A stretch of 64,000 nucleotides of DNA from Thiomonas arsenitoxydans (GCF_000253115.1 NC_014145.1:1984001-2048000); one strand, 5' to 3'; shown: positions 21,592-28,744, counted from the first letter of the stretch. Translations and numbers: made by a program. The notes: a model not told the origin generated them from the letters alone.

Positions 21592-22296
21592 ATGGCCCGA
21601 GATGCCACAAAAATGAATAAAAATAGATTTTTTGAACTATATTATCCATACCTACCATCGTTAATCACTATAATTGGCGCCATTCTTATGGCCGCTGGAT
21701 TATTGATAAATGATTCCACTGCGCGTTTCATTGGAGCACTATTTGCAGCCGCGGGAACATTTTGGTCTGGACACCGCCAGATAAAATCCAGCGCCGAAGC
21801 AAGGATGCGCAATGAGAAAATTTTAGAACTTTCTGAGAAATTGAGAGAAGCGCTCACGGGTGGCAATTCATTTTGCTACGGTACGTTGCTTTATGCTGGT
21901 CCAGGTCGTTTTTTATGGTCATTTTTACATGTCGGGGAATCGCCGCTATATGACACTCAGGTACGCATATGCGATCTGCGAAAACAAGATCAGATTCTAG
22001 ATACAACGCTGCATCTTGGAACTTTGTTCCCAGGGCGAAGCCACTTCGACTATAGCGGCAAACTGAACTCCAGCATCGAGCACGGAACGCACATTCAAGC
22101 CTTTAATCTATTTTTTGTAGCCAGAAATGGAAGCTGGACCCAGGAGATTCGCTGGAATGAAATAAAGGGCGGCGGAATAGCGGTTGCGAATCGTGTTATT
22201 CGTGACGGAACGGCGCTTAATACACCACTTCTCCTCCAAATATCTCCCGACTACCAAGGTCAAACCCCAGCAGATAAAGCGTGGCCCGCAGGTTAG
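21592..22296 (+). CDS. Predicted membrane protein with two N-terminal TM helices, unknown function
   Basis: The 234-residue protein has two TM helices (about 19-40 and 43-60), a short coiled coil (about 65-92, IKSSAEARMRNEKILELSEKLREAL) and a soluble beta-rich C-terminal domain. Codon use is clearly more A/T-rich than in neighbours, a sign of separate acquisition. It lies directly behind the integrase. I do not recognise the family. TM-plus-cytosolic-domain proteins of this size are common in island cargo, including defence loci, but nothing here proves such a role. A later ATG at 21613 could be the start. The next 150 bp hold only GC-rich hairpins. Confidence 0.6.
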   Translation: MARDATKMNKNRFFELYYPYLPSLITIIGAILMAAGLLINDSTARFIGALFAAAGTFWSGHRQIKSSAEARMRNEKILELSEKLREALTGGNSFCYGTLLYAGPGRFLWSFLHVGESPLYDTQVRICDLRKQDQILDTTLHLGTLFPGRSHFDYSGKLNSSIEHGTHIQAFNLFFVARNGSWTQEIRWNEIKGGGIAVANRVIRDGTALNTPLLLQISPDYQGQTPADKAWPAG

Positions 22297-22450
22297 CAAT
22301 TGCGGATTCGAGCACGAAGCGCGGTTGGAGAGCGAGAACCCCCTTCGGAGCCGGGCCGGGGGTGTCTGAAGCCCCCTGCCCGGTGGTGGCGGCCCGCTGG
22401 CCGCCGCCAGGGTTGCCCCTGGTTCTGCTCGCGCGGGGAGTCTGCACTGA

Positions 22451-22816
22451 TCAGGCTGCCTTTTTCGTTGGGGCTTTTGCCTCACTCTCCGCCGCTTTGG
22501 CTTTCTCCGCTGCGGCTAGGGCGTCCATGTGCTCTTGCATGATTTCCTTGAGCGCTTGAGGCACAAAGCGCCCGAGTACATCGCGCATCAACGGCTGATA
22601 GCCAACCTTGTGATGATTCGCAATGATCTTGTACTGTTCAATGAGTTGCTTCGGCAATCGAATCGAGATTGATTGCAGGCCCAGTGCTTCGTCGAGAGAC
22701 TTGGATGCGTCCTCACCGGAATTCTGGGCATTGACGAGGCTCGCTCCGAGGGCGCGCGTATCCCATGCGTCGTTATCCAGCTTGGGGCGTGCCGGAGCCT
22801 TGGTTGCGGTTGCCAT
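22451..22816 (-). CDS. BrnA/CopG-like antitoxin
   Basis: The 121-residue protein has a BrnA-like ribbon-helix-helix core: LQSISIRLPKQLIEQYKIIANHHKVGYQPLMRDVLGRFV (residues about 48-88), flanked by a disordered N terminus that would wrap a toxin and a Lys/Ala-rich tail. It has a good ribosome site (AAGGAGA). It follows the BrnT-like toxin gene with a 38-nt gap on the same strand, the toxin-first order typical of BrnTA. It should bind and neutralise the toxin and repress the shared promoter. Confidence 0.75.
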   Translation of the reverse strand: MATATKAPARPKLDNDAWDTRALGASLVNAQNSGEDASKSLDEALGLQSISIRLPKQLIEQYKIIANHHKVGYQPLMRDVLGRFVPQALKEIMQEHMDALAAAEKAKAAESEAKAPTKKAA

Positions 22817-22854
22817 GTTTTCTCCTTGTGTGTGTGTTTACTAGAAATATTCAG

Positions 22855-23148
22855 TCAGCGTGTTGATGCTTTGTCGCGATAGATGTCAATTTCAGTCCGG
22901 TTTGGCTCGTAGGCAGTCTTAAGTTGAATAGTTGGGCCGTTTTGGACAAACACAATCTTGAGTAGGCGTCCTCGATTCGTTCTCGCCAAAAACCATTGCG
23001 TGGGCGGATCAGTGCGATGTTGCTCTCGATCATCGGTGAGCAATCCTCCATCCCTGCTGAGAAAGCACTGTTCGATCTCCTTCCGTTCAACAAAGTGCTT
23101 TTTCTCGATCTTTGCAAGAACTTCCGGGGTGATGAGCAGAGCTTCCAT
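22855..23148 (-). CDS. BrnT-like toxin of a type II toxin-antitoxin pair
   Basis: The 97-residue protein starts LLITPEVLAKIEKKHFVERKEIEQCF and continues with TQWFLARTNRGRLLKIVFVQNGPTIQLKTAYEPNRTEIDIYRD, the layout of BrnT-like RelE-fold RNases (a family often mislabelled as ADP-ribosyl hydrolase). It probably cleaves RNA when freed from the antitoxin and stabilises the island. The gene is led by a promoter with a palindrome in its spacer (23178-23205). Confidence 0.7.
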   Translation of the reverse strand: MEALLITPEVLAKIEKKHFVERKEIEQCFLSRDGGLLTDDREQHRTDPPTQWFLARTNRGRLLKIVFVQNGPTIQLKTAYEPNRTEIDIYRDKASTR

Positions 23149-23177
23149 GGGCGTCTCTTTCTTGACATGAGAGTTGA

Positions 23178-23205
23178 ATCATAGTCGATCTGTATATACA
23201 GACAA
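23178..23205 (-). promoter_or_regulatory. Toxin-antitoxin promoter with embedded operator
   Basis: On the minus strand TTGTCT (-35, 23200-23205) and TATGAT (-10, 23178-23183) are 16 bp apart. A perfect 14-bp palindrome TCTGTATATACAGA (23189-23202) fills the spacer. Its placement fits repression by the antitoxin complex. It is too short for a LexA box. Confidence 0.6.
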
Positions 23206-23302
23206 TCTGTCCGGTCTTCATGCGTGCGGTTGCGCAACACAAGCCGTGGAATTTGTGCGAAGCCTATTGCAATCATCCTTTTGTACGATCACAATAATCT
23301 CT

Positions 23303-23316
23303 GTTTAATATTAAAC
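23303..23316. promoter_or_regulatory. Palindrome upstream of parA
   Basis: GTTTAATATTAAAC is a perfect 14-bp palindrome 10 nt before the parA start. A related half (TTTTAATATCAAT) follows parA near 23963. It is a candidate operator or centromere-like site for the ribbon-helix-helix partner. Confidence 0.45.
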
Positions 23317-23325
23317 GGAGATGTT

Positions 23326-23967
23326 ATGATCGTTTGCGTGGGGAACACAAAGGGCGGCGTGGGAAAGACGACGCTCGCCGTGAATTTGGCGATTGCTCGG
23401 GCGCTCACTGGGCGCGATGTGTGGCTGATCGACGGCGACCGACAAGGCACGGCGCAGACGGCCATCAGCATCAGGGCAGAGGGTGGGCACAGCCCAGGCA
23501 TTGCCTGCTCGCAGTATTCAGACGGGCCGACGCTACGGGCGCAGGTGCAGCAGCAGGGGCGCAAGTTTGACGACATCATCATCGACGCTGGCGGGCGGGA
23601 TTCCACGGCGCTGCGTGCCGCCTTGGTGCTGGCCGATGTGCTGGTGGTGCCATTCCAGCCTCGGTCCTACGACGTTTGGGCACTCGCCGACATCGCCGGT
23701 CTGGTTGATGAGGCGCGCAGCGTGCGAGATGGGCTGCGGGCGTTCGCGGTCTTGAACTGTGCCGATCCGGGGGAGAGTTCGGCGGATAACCTGGAAGCTG
23801 CGGCAGCGGTCGCCGATGTGCCGCAATTCAAGTACCTGGCGACACCCCTGCGGCGGCGCAAGGCTTACGCGAATGCGGCGGGCTCGGGGCTGTCGGTGCT
23901 GGAAGCCAAGCCGGTTGATCGCAAGGCCGTCGATGAGCTGCAAGCCCTCGTCAACGCATTGTTTTAA
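23326..23967 (+). CDS. parA: ParA-family partition ATPase
   Basis: The 213-residue small ParA (type Ib-like, no N-terminal HTH) has the deviant Walker A KGGVGKTTLAVNLA (residues about 9-22), Walker A' region DGDRQGTAQ, Walker B IIIDAGGRDS and the conserved segment VVPFQPRSYDVWAL. The ATG at 23326 follows a GGAG ribosome site; the frame is open upstream but not conserved. It is followed at 39 nt by a ribbon-helix-helix gene, the usual partner order. The pair would segregate an extrachromosomal form of the island. Confidence 0.9.
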   Translation: MIVCVGNTKGGVGKTTLAVNLAIARALTGRDVWLIDGDRQGTAQTAISIRAEGGHSPGIACSQYSDGPTLRAQVQQQGRKFDDIIIDAGGRDSTALRAALVLADVLVVPFQPRSYDVWALADIAGLVDEARSVRDGLRAFAVLNCADPGESSADNLEAAAAVADVPQFKYLATPLRRRKAYANAAGSGLSVLEAKPVDRKAVDELQALVNALF

Positions 23968-24006
23968 TATCAATCCGAGATTGAAAAAGACTGAAAGGAC
24001 AATGCA

Positions 24007-24276
24007 ATGGCGATTGTGAAACCGAAGGGCAAGGCATCAGTGGTGGATGCGTTTATCGGCGGGGCGCCCGATGCGGCGCCTGCGCCGAAGGTGGTCAAGG
24101 GCGTGATGCTAGGCAATAAGCGTCAGATCACGTTGACCATCGCACCAGAGCTGCTGGCCAGGGTAGACGCGCTGGCCGGGCAGATCGGCCAGTCAAGGGC
24201 GGCAGTCATCAATCTGGCGATTCGTCAGGCGGTCGAGCGCGGGCTGACGATCGAGGGGCTAACCAAGGCATCGTGA
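24007..24276 (+). CDS. Ribbon-helix-helix partition/regulatory protein (ParB-like partner)
   Basis: The 89-residue basic protein has a disordered N terminus (1-35) and an RHH domain (KRQITLTIAPELLARVDALAGQIGQSRAAVINLAIRQAVERGL). Small RHH proteins of this kind bind centromere repeats and stimulate the ParA ATPase, and usually repress their own operon. It sits immediately after parA with its own ribosome site. The partition role is inferred from context. Confidence 0.7.
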   Translation: MAIVKPKGKASVVDAFIGGAPDAAPAPKVVKGVMLGNKRQITLTIAPELLARVDALAGQIGQSRAAVINLAIRQAVERGLTIEGLTKAS

Positions 24277-24309
24277 CGCTACAGTGCAGTTAGCCGGAGG
24301 AGTTCGCCC

Positions 24310-24900
24310 ATGACTTTTTTTGAAACATACGGGAAAGAGATTTTTTCTTTGCTCGTGCCTGTGGTGACGTTTTTACTCAACCGCCACTTCAAATCCAAGG
24401 CAAGGCTTTTGGTGGCTTTGCCTCATCAGTTCACTTTCTTGGTGCAACAACCGCTCTTGAATGAGAAGGGCGAAGTAATTTCCCAAACACAAACCGTCAA
24501 GACCAACTCGTTTATCGTCCGCAATGCTGGGCGAGAGTCCGCAACCAAGGTTGAACTCGTCTTCAACTGGAAGCCTATGTGCCTCAATCTCTGGCCGGTC
24601 CGTCATTACGAAGAGCACGTTGAATCAGATAAGCGCTACGTTCTGATTTTTGACAACCTTGCGCCTGGCGAGGCACTTGGCCTTGAGGTGATGTCGGTCA
24701 ACATCGACTTACCAAGTCTCGTGAATGTTCGGAGCGAGCAGTGCATCGCACAGAACATCAACATGTACCCCCAGCCTGTTGTTAGCAATGCTGTTCGCGT
24801 CGCAGCAACGGGATTCATGGCCCTTGGGCTCGGCGCGGCTGTCTATCTTGCGATCATTCTGGTGCAATTTCTTGTCCTCCGCACGCCGTTTGGGCACTAA
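24310..24900 (+). CDS. Membrane protein with terminal TM helices, unknown function
   Basis: The 196-residue protein has a hydrophobic N-terminal helix (residues 8-24), a central soluble beta-rich domain (about 30-155) and a strong C-terminal TM helix (FMALGLGAAVYLAIILVQFLVL). The layout is that of a hairpin-anchored periplasmic or cytosolic domain. No family recognised. A terminator for the opposite strand follows within 3 nt, so this gene ends a plus-strand parA-RHH-membrane protein unit. Confidence 0.6.
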   Translation: MTFFETYGKEIFSLLVPVVTFLLNRHFKSKARLLVALPHQFTFLVQQPLLNEKGEVISQTQTVKTNSFIVRNAGRESATKVELVFNWKPMCLNLWPVRHYEEHVESDKRYVLIFDNLAPGEALGLEVMSVNIDLPSLVNVRSEQCIAQNINMYPQPVVSNAVRVAATGFMALGLGAAVYLAIILVQFLVLRTPFGH

Positions 24901-24902
24901 AT

Positions 24903-24926
24903 AAAAAGCCGGGCACACAGCCCGGC
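24903..24926 (-). terminator. Terminator of the minus-strand small-membrane-protein operon
   Basis: A GCCGGGC / GCCCGGC stem with loop ACACA is followed on the minus strand by TTTTT. It closes the operon 25944-24948. Confidence 0.8.
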
Positions 24927-24947
24927 AAGCGACGCCAGGATAAACAG

Positions 24948-25124
24948 TTATCCGCGCCGAGTGCGCAGCAGCTTGGCTGCAATCCAGACTGCCGCCAAGC
25001 CAACGGCGGCGGCGAGGACGGCCGTACCGACGCTCAGGTAATGGAACAGCTTGAAGATGGCTGCATAGATCAGCCCATGGATCAGCGAGCTGACGATCAT
25101 GTTTGCGATGTCGAAGTGATGCAT
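24948..25124 (-). CDS. Small membrane protein (58 aa)
   Basis: MHHFDIANMIVSSLIHGLI opens a protein with two hydrophobic helices (about 9-25 and 33-50) ending in a basic tail KLLRTRRG. It starts 2 nt after the previous stop codon, so it is translationally coupled. Island-encoded small membrane proteins like this often accompany coupling or exclusion functions, but no function can be read here. The frame is open far upstream; that part is a shadow of the preceding gene. Confidence 0.6.
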   Translation of the reverse strand: MHHFDIANMIVSSLIHGLIYAAIFKLFHYLSVGTAVLAAAVGLAAVWIAAKLLRTRRG

Positions 25125-25126
25125 GG

Positions 25127-25441
25127 TCAGCCCTCCCCGCGCAGTTTGTCGCGCAGCTCGATCAGGGCCAGCCAGGCGGCCACGCCACCAGCGGCTCCGG
25201 CCAGCGCCCAGAGCGGGCCGCCGGCCATGGCGCCTGCGATGGCGCCCAGCAGGGCAAACCAGAAGGCGGGTAGGCGCAGGGCTTTGATGAGCAGCAGGGC
25301 CGCGCCCTTCTTCAGGGCCACCCAGAACAGCAGTCCCGCCATGGCGCCCAGAAGCGCCCATGCAGGGCCTGCGAAAGCGCCGACAAGAACAAGGCCCAGC
25401 AAGGCGAACAGCAGTTCGGCTTTGAAAATCCGCGAACGCAT
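25127..25441 (-). CDS. Multi-pass membrane protein (104 aa)
   Basis: The protein is almost entirely hydrophobic with about four helices rich in Ala, Gly and Leu (ELLFALLGLVLVGAFAGPAWALLGAMAGLLFW...). An excellent ribosome site AAGGAGG lies 5 nt before the ATG at 25441. It sits between the glycine-zipper lipoprotein and a 58-residue membrane protein in one operon. Function unknown. Confidence 0.65.
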   Translation of the reverse strand: MRSRIFKAELLFALLGLVLVGAFAGPAWALLGAMAGLLFWVALKKGAALLLIKALRLPAFWFALLGAIAGAMAGGPLWALAGAAGGVAAWLALIELRDKLRGEG

Positions 25442-25452
25442 GGCGGCCTCCT

Positions 25453-25944
25453 TCAACCCAGCGGCAAGGCCCGAGCCTTGCCGGTGCGGTCCATCAGGAC
25501 TTGCACGCGCTCGCCCACGTTGAGCTGCACGTCAGCCGCCTGGGTGATGGCGAGCATCCGGCCGTCATCGAGCTTGACGGTCACGAGCAAGCCCGATTCC
25601 TTGGCGGCGGCGCCTTCGAGCGCCTGGCCGCCCATCAGGCCAGCCAGGGCGCCCGCGATGGTGGCGAGCTTCTGCCCTGTGCCGTTGCCGATCTGGTGGC
25701 CGATGGCGCCGCCCGCCAGGGCGCCGCCGAGCGCCCCAGCGCCGGAGCCTTGCCCGGCGATGACGACGGCGTGCACGGCAAGCACGGTCCCGAGCTGGAC
25801 ACTCTGCACGGATTGCGCACCCTGCATGGTGTAGCCCTGGGCGCTGGCCTGGGGCGTGCCGGTGCCCATAAGGGGATTGGTGGCGCAGCCGCCGAGCATC
25901 GCTACGGCGAGCGCTGCGGCAGCGAGGGAAAGGGTTTTCTTCAT
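25453..25944 (-). CDS. Glycine-zipper lipoprotein
   Basis: The 163-residue lipoprotein has signal peptide MKKTLSLAAAALAVAMLGGC, with the lipobox LGGC making Cys20 the lipidation site. A glycine-zipper 2TM region (about 55-112, GALGGALAGGAIGHQIGNGTGQKLATIAGALAGLMGG) follows, then a C-terminal beta domain (LLVTVKLDDGRMLAITQAADVQLNVGERV) as in SlyB/Pcp-type outer-membrane lipoproteins. It heads a three-gene unit and is preceded by a copy of the island box with a hairpin leader. Its presence on a mobilizable island is unusual and suggests envelope alteration of the host. Confidence 0.82.
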   Translation of the reverse strand: MKKTLSLAAAALAVAMLGGCATNPLMGTGTPQASAQGYTMQGAQSVQSVQLGTVLAVHAVVIAGQGSGAGALGGALAGGAIGHQIGNGTGQKLATIAGALAGLMGGQALEGAAAKESGLLVTVKLDDGRMLAITQAADVQLNVGERVQVLMDRTGKARALPLG

Positions 25945-25987
25945 GTTGAGACTCCAAGGAGACGCGGCCCACGTCGAACCGCATGGG

Positions 25988-26009
25988 TATTCAGCGGGCG
26001 GCGAAATGC
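25988..26009 (-). promoter_or_regulatory. Island box copy a (TTCAGC-N4-GGCGAA)
   Basis: TATTCAGC-GGGC-GGCGAAATGC in plus orientation, 43 nt upstream of the lipoprotein ATG. Between box and gene lies the short inverted repeat GCGG (25964-25967) / CCGC (25979-25982). Confidence 0.65.
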
Positions 26010-26036
26010 CCCGGCACAAAGCCGGGGGCTGGGGGG

Positions 26037-26480
26037 TCAGTCTTCGCTGGGAAGCATCACCGTGATGCAGGGCCGCCCGTTGTCGCTTGGGCCGACGATG
26101 AACTTGAGTGTCACTTTGCGGGGCTGGACGCCCCGGCCTGCCGTGGGCGTGCGCAACAGGCTGAAATAAAGAGGCTGCTGGCTGGCGTCCAGGCCGCGAT
26201 GCAGTGCCTGGCGAACCGCGATGCTGAGCATCCACACCACGTCCCACAGCCTGCCCGATTCGCTCTGGCCGGCGTAGCCCTTGCGTGCTTCGGTTTGGTC
26301 TGTCCATTCCACACAATCGGCCCATGCGGCGCTGGTCAGCGCCACGGGCCAGACAATGCCGGCCTCGCGGGCGGTGGTGGATACGTCGATCAGTTGCCCG
26401 TCCTCGATCGCTTGCGCGCGGGTGTAGACGTGAATGGGTTCGCCGAAGATTTCTTGCATGGTGGCGGTCGTTGTTTGCAT
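26037..26480 (-). CDS. DUF6573-type island protein
   Basis: The 147-residue protein has the pattern EIFGEPIHVYTRAQAIEDGQLIDVSTTAREAGIVWPVALTSAAWADCVEW, a central SGRLWDVVWML and an ending VTLKFIVGPSDNGRPCITVMLPSED, as in small proteins found on many proteobacterial plasmids and integrative elements. Function unknown. ATG 26480 is chosen over upstream codons because a CAGGAG ribosome site precedes it by 8 nt. It lies before box copy a and is transcribed in the same direction. Confidence 0.7.
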   Translation of the reverse strand: MQTTTATMQEIFGEPIHVYTRAQAIEDGQLIDVSTTAREAGIVWPVALTSAAWADCVEWTDQTEARKGYAGQSESGRLWDVVWMLSIAVRQALHRGLDASQQPLYFSLLRTPTAGRGVQPRKVTLKFIVGPSDNGRPCITVMLPSED

Positions 26481-26528
26481 GGTGGTTGCTCCTGGAATTG
26501 GCCCGGCCAACGAGCCGGGCGGGTATGG

Positions 26529-26768
26529 TTAGCCGGTGATGTGCACGGGGTAGAGGGTGACGCCCTGCGGACCTGCGCGCATGACCCAGCGCCCAGCCCG
26601 CCCGTACAAGCTGGTCAAGCGGTAATCCTTCGGGGTTGCGGCCCATTCGGCCCAGCTCATCAGCACCAGTTTTGGCTCGGTGTTCACCCCCTCATTAGGA
26701 GTGAGGGCCTGCGTGGACGGGGCGGCGCTCTGCGCGGTGCGGGGGGTGTTGAGGGTTGCTGTGTGCAT
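26529..26768 (-). CDS. Small hypothetical protein (79 aa)
   Basis: A disordered Thr/Ala/Pro-rich start (1-30) is followed by a compact region LVLMSWAEWAATPKDYRLTSLYGRAGRWVMRAGPQGVTLYPVHITG. It has a GGAGA ribosome site 6 nt before its ATG. It lies 48 nt upstream of the DUF6573 gene on the same strand. No family recognised. Confidence 0.5.
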   Translation of the reverse strand: MHTATLNTPRTAQSAAPSTQALTPNEGVNTEPKLVLMSWAEWAATPKDYRLTSLYGRAGRWVMRAGPQGVTLYPVHITG

Positions 26769-26790
26769 GCTGGTTCTCCGGGGTGGTTCA

Positions 26791-26991
26791 GGTTCTCATC
26801 GGTCGGTCGGGCACTCACCCAACGACCTTTCAAGCCGGTGCCTGACACGACCGAAGGGAGTGACTGGCATGAAGGGCGGCAAGGGGCATGACAGGCGCAG
26901 GTTCATCGCGCCTGGCGTGACACTTGCAGAGGGCTTTAGCCCGACCCTGAAAGGCGCAGAAAGTCGCGTGCCCGACCGACCGATGAGAACC
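26791..26991. repeat. Long inverted repeat with 24-bp perfect arms; oriT candidate
   Basis: The arms 26791-26814 and 26968-26991 are perfect complements beginning GGTTCTCATCGGTCGGTCGG; an inner CCTTTCA/TGAAAGG pair extends the dyad. The 153-bp interior has no convincing gene. The arm contains GGTCGGTCGGG, which from memory resembles the CloDF13 MobC nick region (GGTG/GTCGGG). Because the relaxase of this island belongs to the same family, an oriT role is plausible but unproven. Confidence 0.5.
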
Positions 26992-27408
26992 GCCCGGCGG
27001 ACTCGCACGCGGCGAGTCTCACCCGCACCATGCGAAGCAAAGCCCCGTTGGCGCCGCGCAGCGGCGTTGCCTCGCCCGCGTGCGGGCGCTGTATGGGGTG
27101 TGGCCCCGTCGCAGACGGGGGGCTTTCGGCCTGGCGCTGCGCGCCTGGCCTGCCGTTGGTGTTTGGCACTGGTGCGCTTGCGCACGGGTGCTGCAGTGGC
27201 CTTTGCGATAGGGATGGAAGCCGGTAGGCCGAGACCCGCAGGGGCTCGGGGCGCAGCCCGACAGCCCGGCCATCGCCCACAAAATCATCACTGTCATGTG
27301 CAACCTCGCAAAGCCTTGCCGCACAAGGAAAACGCACCGCACCATCCCCAGCCTTACCCACAGAATCTGTGGACAAGATCGCGATGGCGGCGCAAGCCGC
27401 TATCGCGG
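26992..27408. other. GC-rich non-coding stretch
   Basis: No frame here looks like a protein. The stretch contains several short hairpins (for example GACTCGC-ACGC-GCGAGTC near 27000) and ends with a paired GCGATGGCGGC/GCCGCTATCGC stem near 27382-27407, just after the stop of the next minus-strand gene. That stem may be its terminator, although no clear T-run is seen. Confidence 0.4.
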
Positions 27409-27678
27409 TTAGGTGTTGGTGTCGTGATCTGCAGGCGTGTCAGGCAATCGCTCGGCCCAGCGTTCCCGGATCACCTCACTGGGTGCCGCGTGCGGCCCCA
27501 GAGATTCCAGAAAATCCACTTCCGCCCGCAACACCTCGCGCAGGTCGGCTGGCAAAGCCAGCACGGCGCGCAAGACGCCGAGCGGATACGCCTCGCCGGG
27601 TGCGCAGGCGATGCGATGGCCGCGCAGCCGCAGAATGCGGCCTGCAAGGACCAATCTATACGCTGCGCGGGGATTCAT
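27409..27678 (-). CDS. Hypothetical protein (89 aa)
   Basis: A basic helical N-terminal half (MNPRAAYRLVLAGRILRLRGHRIACAPGEAYPLGVLRAVLALP) is followed by an acidic tail. It is the last gene of the minus-strand unit 28697-27409 and its start overlaps the end of the HicA-like gene by 23 nt. The frame is open to 27750. No family recognised. Confidence 0.5.
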   Translation of the reverse strand: MNPRAAYRLVLAGRILRLRGHRIACAPGEAYPLGVLRAVLALPADLREVLRAEVDFLESLGPHAAPSEVIRERWAERLPDTPADHDTNT

Positions 27679-27868
27679 CGCGCCAGCGCCGGCGTAGCTC
27701 GGCGCGTATTTTGCGCAGCGCCCGCCAGTCACTCGGGGTTGCGGACACATACACCGGGCCCATGGGCGTGGAGATCACCCAGTGCCCGCCCCGCGTCGGG
27801 CGGACCTGGGCCTGCGGAAACTCCTCCAAGAGTTGCCGCAGGGGCTTCTTCATGCGCGGCGCAATCAT
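27656..27868 (-). CDS. HicA/YcfA-like small protein (70 aa)
   Basis: The protein reads KPLRQLLEEFPQAQVRPTRGGHWVISTPMGPVYVSATPSDWRALRKIRAELRRRW. The RGGHW turn followed by beta strands and a C-terminal helix matches the dsRBD-like fold of HicA mRNA interferases, where that His is catalytic. No HicB partner is adjacent, so it may be a non-toxic relative. It overlaps the upstream zinc-finger gene by 4 nt (ATGA). Confidence 0.45.
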   Translation of the reverse strand: MIAPRMKKPLRQLLEEFPQAQVRPTRGGHWVISTPMGPVYVSATPSDWRALRKIRAELRRRWRDESPRSV

Positions 27869-28116
27869 GCGGCACTCTCCTGCCCAGAAACCCGAGCCTG
27901 CGCCAGGGCGAGCGCGGCATCCAGGATGCGCTCAGGGGCGCAGCCGCACATGCAGGTCAGCGTGTAGCGGCCCTGGCTCAGTATGACTTCCAGGCTCGCG
28001 GCGCTTGCGCCCGCGTGGCTCGGGCACTGCATCAACCAATGCCCGGAGTCGATGGCTTCGGCGGCGTGCATCAGGGCCAACAGCGCAGCCCCGTCTGTTT
28101 GGATCAGGGGCCGCAT
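27865..28116 (-). CDS. Stand-alone CHC2-like zinc-finger protein (83 aa)
   Basis: The core WLMQCPSHAGASAASLEVILSQGRYTLTCMCGCAPERILDAALAL follows the CHC2 primase zinc-finger plan (CPxH ... C-x-C-GC ... helix). In phage and plasmid primases this domain precedes a TOPRIM or polymerase module; here it is the whole protein. It may help DNA recognition during replication or transfer of the island. It starts 2 nt after the stop of the beta-barrel gene. Confidence 0.5.
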   Translation of the reverse strand: MRPLIQTDGAALLALMHAAEAIDSGHWLMQCPSHAGASAASLEVILSQGRYTLTCMCGCAPERILDAALALAQARVSGQESAA

Positions 28117-28118
28117 GG

Positions 28119-28697
28119 TCAGAAGCTCACGCCGTAGGTCAGGCCAAAGCGGTCCTGGCTGGGCAGCGCTCCATCATCGATGTGCTGGTAAGCCAGGCGC
28201 ACGGTGCCGCCGTCGATCTCGAAAAGATCGAGGCCGATGCCGGCGGCGGCGTAGCGCCCGCCGAGCAGGCCAGTCGAATGACCGAGCTTGAGCGTGCTGT
28301 CCAGCGCCACGGCGGGCGCGATGGCGTAGGCGGCGCGCAGCACGCCGGCGACGTGGCGGGCCGTATAGCCCGCATCTTTCCACCGGCCGGCTTCGGCCCC
28401 GGCCTCCAGGCGCCATGCGTCGGCCGGGTCGGTCATGCGGTACAGGCCAAGACCGAAGGTCTGCCCGGCCTGGTCGCCAGACCGCAGGCCCTGCACGATG
28501 GCCAAGCGGGCGACCAGCGGCAAAGCCGCTGGGTCGGTCGCTGACACGGCGGCGTGCAGGGTGACCAGCGGCTGGTCGCCGACACCGGCGATGTGGCCGA
28601 TGGCTGTGCCGCCGGACAAATCGAGCTGAGCCGCATGCGCTGCGCCGCAGGCGAGCAGCGCGGCGGTGGCGATAAGGGTATGGAGTTGCTTTTTCAT
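28119..28697 (-). CDS. Secreted outer-membrane beta-barrel-like protein
   Basis: The 192-residue protein has a clear Sec signal peptide (MKKQLHTLIATAALLACGAAHA, cut before AQ). The rest consists of alternating amphipathic strands (LPLVARLAIVQGLRSG, QTFGLGLYRMT, WRLEAGAEAGRW, GTVRLAYQHIDDG) and ends in a terminal Phe (FGLTYGVSF), the signature recognised by BAM. An eight-stranded barrel is likely. Box copy b and a hairpin leader precede it. Family and function unknown. Confidence 0.65.
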   Translation of the reverse strand: MKKQLHTLIATAALLACGAAHAAQLDLSGGTAIGHIAGVGDQPLVTLHAAVSATDPAALPLVARLAIVQGLRSGDQAGQTFGLGLYRMTDPADAWRLEAGAEAGRWKDAGYTARHVAGVLRAAYAIAPAVALDSTLKLGHSTGLLGGRYAAAGIGLDLFEIDGGTVRLAYQHIDDGALPSQDRFGLTYGVSF

Positions 28698-28744
28698 GGA
28701 GTTGCCTTTCAGGTTGCGCAGGGGCAAAACGCCCCCGCTGTACG

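Noticed and set aside
23189..23202. LexA (SOS) box
   Set aside because: CTG-N6-CAG is four bases shorter than the LexA consensus CTG-N10-CAG; better read as an antitoxin operator.
26796..27376. Minus-strand frames with an SSVGRA-like peptide
   Set aside because: The peptide arises on both strands from the 24-bp inverted repeat; it is not a protein feature, and no tRNA folds there.
26680..28137. Long plus-strand frame (485 aa) over the oriT candidate and small genes
   Set aside because: Low-complexity Arg/Pro/Gly translation; the minus-strand genes beneath it have ribosome sites and coupled junctions.
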